From Lachnospiraceae bacterium (GTDB lineage: Bacteria > Bacillota_A > Clostridia > Lachnospirales > Lachnospiraceae), in contig JAGOGN010000008.1 of NCBI GenBank assembly GCA_017996675.1, positions 1 to 19,755 on the forward strand: 19,755 nucleotides of DNA, in the 5' to 3' direction. Shown one piece after another: positions 14,856-19,755 of this stretch (within the stretch, counting starts at the first letter, position 1; each line of letters opens with the position of its first letter). Under the pieces are notes generated by a model that was not told the DNA's origin, made no database searches, and was given only the letters and a program-made list of their open reading frames with translations. The translations under genes were made by a program, and so were the position numbers.

Positions 14856-15515
14856 ATGAATGTACAATATCAAAATGATTATGATCATCAATCATATAAA
14901 AAACCACGAAAGATAGCCTTTGTAAATATTGGAATTGTGATCGTTAATATACTTGTTTTTTTGTTACTGGATTATATAGGAAATACGGAGGATCCCGTAT
15001 TTATGGCTCATGTTGGAGCTATTTTTCCACCCTTTGTTGTGGATCAAAAGGAATATTATCGATTATTTACGGGAATGTTTCTTCATTTTGGAATTAACCA
15101 CCTGGTAAATAATATGCTGGTACTTTTTTTCCTTGGAGATAATTTAGAAAGAGCCGTGGGTCACGTGCGCTATTTGATCATCTATTTGTTATCTGGACTT
15201 GGAGCTGGAAGTCTTTCTGTGTATATGATGATTCAATCGGGTGATTATGCTGTTTCTGCAGGTGCGTCAGGCGCGATTTTCGGTATGGTTGGAGCACTTT
15301 TGTATATCGTAATTCGAAACAAGGGACGACTGGAGGGTGTTACAACAAAGCGCTTAGGATTTATGATTTTATTATCCCTGTATTTGGGATTTTCTTCTAC
15401 GGGTGTAGATAATATGGCACATGTGGGTGGCCTGATTAGTGGATTTTTATTAGCTGTACTTTTGTATCATAAAAAAAAGAAAGTCGAACCAGGATGGAAT
15501 CAATATCCGTGGTAA
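14856..15515 (+). CDS. Rhomboid family intramembrane serine protease
   Basis: This 219-residue multi-pass membrane protein has about six hydrophobic helices. The catalytic Ser is in GASG (Ser138, AVSAGASGAIFG) and the catalytic His is in NMAHVGGLISG (His189). Upstream, FTGMFLHFGINHLVNNMLVLFFLG supplies the conserved His/Asn motif of helix 2. Rhomboids cleave membrane proteins within the bilayer; the substrate here cannot be read from the sequence. It starts at ATG 14856 behind GCGAGG. It lies 54 bases after the Tad cluster, and whether it shares its transcript is unclear. Length and motif spacing are typical of small bacterial rhomboids. Confidence 0.95.
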   Translation: MNVQYQNDYDHQSYKKPRKIAFVNIGIVIVNILVFLLLDYIGNTEDPVFMAHVGAIFPPFVVDQKEYYRLFTGMFLHFGINHLVNNMLVLFFLGDNLERAVGHVRYLIIYLLSGLGAGSLSVYMMIQSGDYAVSAGASGAIFGMVGALLYIVIRNKGRLEGVTTKRLGFMILLSLYLGFSSTGVDNMAHVGGLISGFLLAVLLYHKKKKVEPGWNQYPW

Positions 15516-15520
15516 AAAGA

Positions 15521-15549
15521 TTGATTTTTTAGATAGAAATGAATATACT
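15521..15549 (+). promoter_or_regulatory. Sigma-A promoter upstream of the flavodoxin-SCP2 gene
   Basis: TTGATT (15521-15526), a 17-base spacer and TATACT (15544-15549), placed 40 bases before the start codon at 15590. It would drive the fusion gene and hit. Confidence 0.75.
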
Positions 15550-15589
15550 AATAGACAGATGCGGGAAAACACAAAAAAGAGGATAGCAT

Positions 15590-16585
15590 ATGAAAATCAA
15601 TATTTATTACGGTGGAAGAGGTTTACTGGATGACCCGACACTTTATGTCATCAATAAATTTCAGGAAGTTTTAGAAGAGCTCCGAGTGACCGTTGAGCGA
15701 TTTAATATTTATGAACAAAAGAATGCAATTGCCACATTACCGCAGACATTTAAGGATGCGGATGGAATTATTCTGGCTACAACTGTGGAGTGGTTGGGAA
15801 TGGGCGGTTATATGGTCCAATTTTTGGATGCATGTTGGCTATATGGCGATAAAGAGAAAATCTCCTCTTTATATATGCAGCCGATAGTGATGTCGACTAC
15901 TTATGGAGAAAAGGAAGCATTACTGAGTCTGACCTCTGCCTGGGAGATGTTAGGTGGTCTGCCATGTGGTGGATTAAGTGGCTATGTAGATGACTTGGTA
16001 AGTTTTGAACTGAATAAAGAATATACAGGAATCATTGAGAAAAAAACGGAGAATATGTATCGTACGATTTCTCAAAGAACGAAAGGGTTGCCAAGTAGCA
16101 ATCAGGCAGTGACTAGAACCGTCACAAGAACACAGCCATTAGAATTAACACCGCAGGAAAGTGAACAACTTTCAAAATATGTCTCGGATGATTCCTATGT
16201 GAAGAAACAAAAAGAAGATTTAGCGGATCTGACCAATATGTATCGTGATAAGTTAGGTGACCTGAATCTGGTCAACGATGAAGAATATGTTATTGATTTT
16301 GAATCACATTTTATTCCGCCAAAAGATGCAAAAGCTTCTTTCGTATTTATGATTGAAGGGAAGAAGAAACATTTGGTTATGGAAGTAGATGATGTAGATT
16401 TTAGTTGTTACTATGGACAGTTAGAACAGGCGGATCAGTATATTAAAGTTACCCCTTCTGTTTTAGAATCGATCATTAATGGTCAGATGACTTTTCAGAG
16501 GGCCTTTATGACAGGAGAGATGTCAGCAAAGGGAGATTTTAAAGTGTTAAGATTACTGGACCGTATCTTTAATTTTGAAAGTTGA
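15590..16585 (+). CDS. Flavodoxin/FMN-reductase-like domain fused to SCP2 sterol-carrier domain
   Basis: This is a 331-residue soluble protein. Residues 1-165 look like an NADPH-dependent FMN reductase or flavodoxin fold: KINIYYGGRG with a P-loop-like start, DADGIILATTVEWLGMGGYMVQFLDACW matching the flavin-binding strand-turn, and VMSTTYGEKEALLSLTSAWEMLGG. After a polar linker (about 170-230), residues 235-331 match the SCP2 fold: ASFVFMIEGKKKHLVMEVDD, then DQYIKVTPSVLESIINGQMTFQRAFMTGEMSAKGDFKVLRLLDRIF, the classic end of an SCP2 domain, which binds lipids. The substrate is unknown. SD GAGGA precedes ATG 15590. The gene is followed 9 bases later by the HIT gene, so the two are likely cotranscribed. 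Confidence 0.88.
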   Translation: MKINIYYGGRGLLDDPTLYVINKFQEVLEELRVTVERFNIYEQKNAIATLPQTFKDADGIILATTVEWLGMGGYMVQFLDACWLYGDKEKISSLYMQPIVMSTTYGEKEALLSLTSAWEMLGGLPCGGLSGYVDDLVSFELNKEYTGIIEKKTENMYRTISQRTKGLPSSNQAVTRTVTRTQPLELTPQESEQLSKYVSDDSYVKKQKEDLADLTNMYRDKLGDLNLVNDEEYVIDFESHFIPPKDAKASFVFMIEGKKKHLVMEVDDVDFSCYYGQLEQADQYIKVTPSVLESIINGQMTFQRAFMTGEMSAKGDFKVLRLLDRIFNFES

Positions 16586-16594
16586 GGGAGCAGG

Positions 16595-17014
16595 ATGAAG
16601 AAAGACGATTGTATTTTTTGTAAAATTGCAAATGGCGAGATTCCAGCAAGAACCATCTATGAAGATGATCTATTCCGAGTTATTTTAGACTTGAGCCCAG
16701 CAACGAAAGGTCATGCGTTGATTTTACCAAAAGAACATTTTAAAGATTTGTATGACCTAGGTCAAGAACAAGCTACAGCAATCATGCTAGTCGCACAAAA
16801 AGTAGGCCGACACATGAAAGAAGTGCTTGGAATGGAAGGGCTGAATCTGGTTCAAAATAATGGAGAACTTGCAGGACAGACGATATTTCACTTTCATTTA
16901 CATATGATTCCAAGATATGAAGAGGATGGAAATCAGGATAAACTGGCGTGGAACCATATGGATATTACAGCGGAAGAATTGGATGAACTAGTTCATCAAT
17001 TGGAAATTAAATAG
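16595..17014 (+). CDS. HIT family (histidine triad) nucleotide hydrolase
   Basis: This 139-residue HINT-like protein hydrolyses nucleotide phosphoramidates or related nucleotidyl substrates. The N-terminal C-x2-C (Cys6, Cys9) is the zinc-binding pair of the Hit/HINT type, and GHALILPKEHF is the conserved strand-turn. The histidine triad HFHLHMIPR lies at 99-107, with His101 the nucleophile, and the C-terminus is of normal length. The start at ATG 16595 has GGGAG about 7 bases upstream. It ends at a strong terminator and converges with murG. Confidence 0.97.
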   Translation: MKKDDCIFCKIANGEIPARTIYEDDLFRVILDLSPATKGHALILPKEHFKDLYDLGQEQATAIMLVAQKVGRHMKEVLGMEGLNLVQNNGELAGQTIFHFHLHMIPRYEEDGNQDKLAWNHMDITAEELDELVHQLEIK

Positions 17015-17025
17015 AATTGTATAAG

Positions 17026-17056
17026 AAGGGCTGACGCAGTTTGCGCCAGCCTTTTT
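17026..17056 (+). terminator. Terminator between hit and murG
   Basis: GGCTG-a-CGCA (17029-17038) pairs with TGCG-c-CAGCC (17042-17051) across a three-base loop, followed by TTTTT (17052-17056). On the opposite strand the run is TTCTTAT, weaker, so partial bidirectional termination of murG is possible. Confidence 0.88.
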
Positions 17057-17062
17057 CGTAGC

Positions 17063-18133
17063 TTATTGTTGTTTATGGGTTGATTCAATTAAAGTGAAGA
17101 CTTTATCTACTGAATTGCCCTGATTACTCTGAGAAAGATTAGCTTTAAACTCTTCTTCCTTGGAATGGAGGGTACGAATCGAAGATAAAAGTGTTTCAGG
17201 AGTAAGATCCTCCTGCAGTAACACCATGCTAAATCCTTGCTTTTCAAAAGAGTGTGCATTTAGAATCTGATCGCCACGACTAGAAGAAGCACTGAGTGGA
17301 ATAAGCAAATTTGGCTTATTTAAGGCTAAAAGCTCACAAATAACATTGGCTCCAGCTCTGGAAATAACAAGGTTTGATGCGGCAAAAAGATCTGGCAGTT
17401 CGCTGCTTACATATTCAAACTGTTTGTATCCGTCTACATGCTCATGTTCTTTTGAAACATTTCCTTTTCCACAGATGTGGACAATTTGGAAGTCTTTTGT
17501 TAATTCAGGTAAGATTTGGCGAATGGAATTGTTGATAAATACAGAACCAATACTACCACCAATAATCATTAATACGGGTTTCTCTGTGTGGAAAGAACAA
17601 AGGGTTAATCCATTTTCTTTGTTTCCAAGGAAAAGTTCCTGGCGAATTGGAGATCCGGTTAATACAGCCCTTTCTTTTGGAAGATAGGAGAGTGTCTCCG
17701 GAAAATTGCAACAAATCTTGCTTGCACTTCTCATAGCGATCTTATTCGCTAGACCTGGTGTAATGTCAGATTCGTGTATAATTACTGGAATTTTAAGTTT
17801 CTTTGCTGCCAACACTACGGGAACAGATACAAATCCACCTTTGGAAAAAACAATATCTGGGTTAATTTTTCTAAGAATAGTTCGCGCCTGGCCAAAACCT
17901 GCCAGAACTCGGAAAGGATCCGTAAAATTCTTCCAGGAAAAGTAACGTCGTAGCTTGCCAGACGAAATACCATGATAAGGAATGTGACATTCTTCAATTA
18001 ATTTCTTTTCGATACCATCATAGGAACCGATATAGGAGATGGAATAGCCGGCTTCTTTTAATTTTGGAAGAAGGGCTATATTTGGTGTTACATGCCCAGC
18101 GGTACCACCGCCAGTTAAGACTATTTTCTTCAT
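17063..18133 (-). CDS. murG: MurG: UDP-GlcNAc transferase making lipid II
   Basis: This 356-residue GT28 glycosyltransferase transfers GlcNAc to undecaprenyl-pyrophosphoryl-MurNAc-pentapeptide (lipid I to lipid II) on the cytoplasmic membrane face. It shows GGGTAGH (8-14) at the N-terminus, SGKLRRYFS, the FSKGGFVSVPVVLAA and IIHESDITPGLANKIA boxes, GGSIGS at the start of the C-terminal Rossmann domain, SRAGANVICELLALNKP and LIPLSASSSRGDQILNA. The SRGDQ form and SGKLRRY resemble the MurG type of staphylococci. The start codon (CAT on + at 18131-18133) is preceded by GGAG on the - strand. No other cell-wall or division gene is beside it, so it stands outside a dcw cluster, as in several Clostridia. 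Confidence 0.97.
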   Translation of the reverse strand: MKKIVLTGGGTAGHVTPNIALLPKLKEAGYSISYIGSYDGIEKKLIEECHIPYHGISSGKLRRYFSWKNFTDPFRVLAGFGQARTILRKINPDIVFSKGGFVSVPVVLAAKKLKIPVIIHESDITPGLANKIAMRSASKICCNFPETLSYLPKERAVLTGSPIRQELFLGNKENGLTLCSFHTEKPVLMIIGGSIGSVFINNSIRQILPELTKDFQIVHICGKGNVSKEHEHVDGYKQFEYVSSELPDLFAASNLVISRAGANVICELLALNKPNLLIPLSASSSRGDQILNAHSFEKQGFSMVLLQEDLTPETLLSSIRTLHSKEEEFKANLSQSNQGNSVDKVFTLIESTHKQQ

Positions 18134-18163
18134 TCTGAGTTCTCCAATCTAATTCTCTTCCCT

Positions 18164-18194
18164 CTTATACTAATACAATTGTCGAAAATGTCAA
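18164..18194 (-). promoter_or_regulatory. Sigma-A promoter of murG
   Basis: On the - strand: TTGACA (18189-18194), a 19-base spacer and TATAAG (18164-18169), or TAGTAT with a 16-base spacer. The perfect -35 supports the call; the spacer length is off-optimal in both readings. Confidence 0.65.
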
Positions 18195-18224
18195 GAAATC
18201 ACTGATTTTGAGTGAAAAATTCTA

Positions 18225-18251
18225 CTTGTAAAACCATTCTGATAGTATAAA
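18225..18251 (+). promoter_or_regulatory. Probable pgi promoter
   Basis: TATAAA (18246-18251) is a good -10, 34 bases before the pgi ATG at 18286. The -35 is weak: CTTGTA/TTGTAA at 18225-18231 gives a short 14-15-base spacer. Transcription would begin near 18258, which argues against ATG 18262 as the start codon. Confidence 0.45.
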
Positions 18252-18285
18252 ATAAGAATATATGAAAAGAAAGAAGGGCAAGGGA

Positions 18286-19626
18286 ATGAGTGTACAATTC
18301 GATTATTCTAAAGCAGGATGGTGTCTTACACAGCAAGAAATAGAAGCAATGAAAGATTTTGCAGGATGCGCAAAGGAAATGTTGGTAAATAAAACAGGTG
18401 CTGGAAGTGAATTTTTAGGTTGGGTAGACCTACCAGTGGCCTATGATACAGTTGAATTTGATCGTATTAAACAGGCAGCAACAAAGATTCAGAATGACTC
18501 CGAAGTACTGGTTGTAATTGGTATCGGTGGTTCTTACTTAGGAGCACGAGCAGCAATTGAGTTTTTGCGTCATAGTTTTTATAATGAAATTTCTGTGTCT
18601 ACACGTAAAACACCTGAAATTTATTATGCTGGAAACAATATCAGCAGTCGTTATCTGAAAGATTTATTGGACGTCATTGGCGATAGAGATTTTAGTATTA
18701 ATGTTATTTCTAAATCCGGTACAACAACTGAACCTGCAATTGCATTTCGTGTCTTAAAAAATAAACTGGAAGAAAAATATAAAGAGCATGCAAGAGAAAG
18801 AATATATGCAACAACGGATATGGCAAAGGGTGCATTAAAACAGTTAGCAGATTCTAAAGGGTATGAAACTTTTGTAGTTCCAGATGACATTGGTGGAAGA
18901 TTTTCGGTTCTTACAGCAGTAGGTTTATTACCAATTGCAGTATCCGGAGCAAATATTGATGATTTGATGAAAGGTGCAGCTAAAGCCAGAGAACAGGCGC
19001 TTTCTAAAGACTTTGACCAGAATCCAGCATTACAATATGCTGCAATTCGGAACTTATTTTTGCGCAAAGGAAAGCAAGTGGAAGTACTCGCAAATTATGA
19101 ACCAAGTCACCATTTTATTGCAGAGTGGTGGAAGCAGTTATATGGGGAAAGTGAAGGAAAAGATCAAAAAGGAATTCTTCCAGCAGCACTGGATTTGACA
19201 ACCGATTTACATTCCATGGGTCAGTTCATACAAGACGGAGCAAGAATTATGTTTGAAACGGTTCTGTCTGTAAATGAAACCCAAACGAACCTATATATAG
19301 AAGAAGAACCAACAGATTTAGACGGACTGAATTATTTGACTGGAAAGACCATGGATTTTGTCAATAAAAATGCGATGGACGGAACCATTCTTGCACATAC
19401 GGATGGAGGGGTTCCAGTGGTTCAAATCAAACTGGATTCTCAAAATGAAATTGCGCTTGGTGAACTGCTCTATTTCTTTGAATTTGCCTGTGGAGTGAGT
19501 GGCTATATTTTAGGTGTCAATCCATTCAATCAACCAGGAGTTGAGAGCTACAAAAAGAACATGTTTGCACTACTTGGAAAGCCAGGATTTGAAGAAGAAA
19601 GGAACCTGCTTTTATCACGTTTATAA
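18286..19626 (+). CDS. pgi: Glucose-6-phosphate isomerase
   Basis: This 446-residue cytosolic glycolytic enzyme interconverts glucose 6-phosphate and fructose 6-phosphate. It shows the first SIS half with [19 protein letters not shown], the phosphate-binding [17 protein letters not shown], the PGI signature [16 protein letters not shown], the catalytic region [29 protein letters not shown], and the C-terminal [16 protein letters not shown]. Length is normal for the short Firmicutes form. ATG 18286, 7 bases after AGAAGGG, is preferred over the in-frame ATG 18262, which would add the residues MKRKKGKG and sit at the probable transcription start with no ribosome binding site. It is divergent from murG across 152 bases holding both promoters, and a terminator follows. 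Confidence 0.98.
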   Translation: MSVQFDYSKAGWCLTQQEIEAMKDFAGCAKEMLVNKTGAGSEFLGWVDLPVAYDTVEFDRIKQAATKIQNDSEVLVVIGIGGSYLGARAAIEFLRHSFYNEISVSTRKTPEIYYAGNNISSRYLKDLLDVIGDRDFSINVISKSGTTTEPAIAFRVLKNKLEEKYKEHARERIYATTDMAKGALKQLADSKGYETFVVPDDIGGRFSVLTAVGLLPIAVSGANIDDLMKGAAKAREQALSKDFDQNPALQYAAIRNLFLRKGKQVEVLANYEPSHHFIAEWWKQLYGESEGKDQKGILPAALDLTTDLHSMGQFIQDGARIMFETVLSVNETQTNLYIEEEPTDLDGLNYLTGKTMDFVNKNAMDGTILAHTDGGVPVVQIKLDSQNEIALGELLYFFEFACGVSGYILGVNPFNQPGVESYKKNMFALLGKPGFEEERNLLLSRL

Positions 19627-19647
19627 AATACCTAAAAAAGTGGTTTG

Positions 19648-19684
19648 TGCCACCCAAAAATTAACAGTTTTTGGGTGGTATTTT
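19648..19684 (+). terminator. Rho-independent terminator after pgi
   Basis: CCACCCAAAAA (19650-19660) pairs with TTTTTGGGTGG (19668-19678), an 11-bp perfect stem with a 7-base loop, followed by a T-rich stretch (19679-19688). The right arm can also pair with a second downstream copy, ACCCAAAAAC (19694-19703). Confidence 0.9.
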
Positions 19685-19703
19685 GTTGTCCAAACCCAAA
19701 AAC

Positions 19704-19732
19704 TTGACAAGTGGAAAAATCTCTGTTATAAT
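19704..19732 (+). promoter_or_regulatory. Perfect consensus sigma-A promoter reading out of the window
   Basis: TTGACA (19704-19709), exactly 17 bases, TATAAT (19727-19732). Every base matches consensus. The gene it drives lies beyond the right edge; such a strong promoter often serves an RNA gene or highly expressed operon, but nothing in the window shows which. Confidence 0.92.
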
Positions 19733-19755
19733 TCGTAATACATTTGTAACAAGTC

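Noticed and set aside
17346..17945. Plus-strand open frames inside murG
   Set aside because: They are antisense to a full-length gene with intact family motifs, with no SD or recognisable domain.
18262..18285. Upstream ATG of pgi adding MKRKKGKG
   Set aside because: It sits at the probable transcription start without an SD. ATG 18286 follows AGAAGGG at good spacing.
1..19755. CRISPR arrays, tRNA, rRNA, insertion sequences, recombinase genes
   Set aside because: None was recognised on either strand. The only notable repeats are the tadE inverted repeat and the hairpins listed.

Overview
The window is low-GC, Gram-positive chromosomal DNA. Strong AGGAGG-type ribosome binding sites, a flagellin with FliS, a Tad (Flp) pilus cluster of the clostridial type with no secretin, DUF5702- and FHA-type accessory genes, a flavodoxin-SCP2 fusion and a Staphylococcus-like MurG together suggest a motile anaerobic member of the Clostridia, most likely Lachnospiraceae. 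That placement is inferred from protein style; no rRNA or tRNA gene is present to confirm it. Coding density is high and no gap exceeds about 130 bases.

Layout. (1) 1-971: 3' part of a gene for a repeat-bearing protein ending in a C39-like papain-fold domain that seems to have lost its catalytic Cys and His. (2) 1047-6022: late flagellar block, consisting of a 937-residue Gln/Glu-rich protein with a FliK-like C-terminus, flagellin, and a FliS-type chaperone. Flagellin has a textbook sigma-28 promoter embedded in the last codons of the preceding gene, and the block ends at a strong terminator (5981-6022). (3) 6060-14801: a Tad pilus operon on the + strand with tightly packed or overlapping genes, in the order prepilin peptidase 1, TadZ/CpaE-like protein without a P-loop, CpaF/TadA ATPase, TadB-like, TadC-like with an added extracytoplasmic domain, a 51-residue Flp pilin (10533-10688), a DUF5702/TadG-like protein, a TadE-like pseudopilin with two Cys/His motifs, prepilin peptidase 2, a 79-residue pseudopilin-like protein and an FHA protein. 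(4) 14856-17056: rhomboid protease, flavodoxin-SCP2 fusion and HIT hydrolase, ending at a terminator shared with convergent murG. (5) 17063-18133 on the - strand: murG. (6) 18286-19690: pgi, its terminator, then a perfect consensus sigma-A promoter (19704-19732) aimed out of the window.

The most unusual structure is a perfect 19-bp inverted repeat (12156-12174 and 12261-12279) enclosing 86 bp at the junction between the DUF5702 gene and tadE. In the orientation given, the tadE start is poorly placed relative to any ribosome binding site. If the segment were flipped, it would supply GGGAG, a 6-nt gap, ATG and an open leader running in frame into tadE, and the leader would be removed at the predicted G/FFMVE prepilin cleavage site. 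This fits a phase-variable on/off switch for a pilus gene, but that is an inference to be tested. Other points worth attention are SD-matched AUA and AUC start candidates for the two prepilin peptidases, a degenerate TadZ, and alternative hairpins after pgi.
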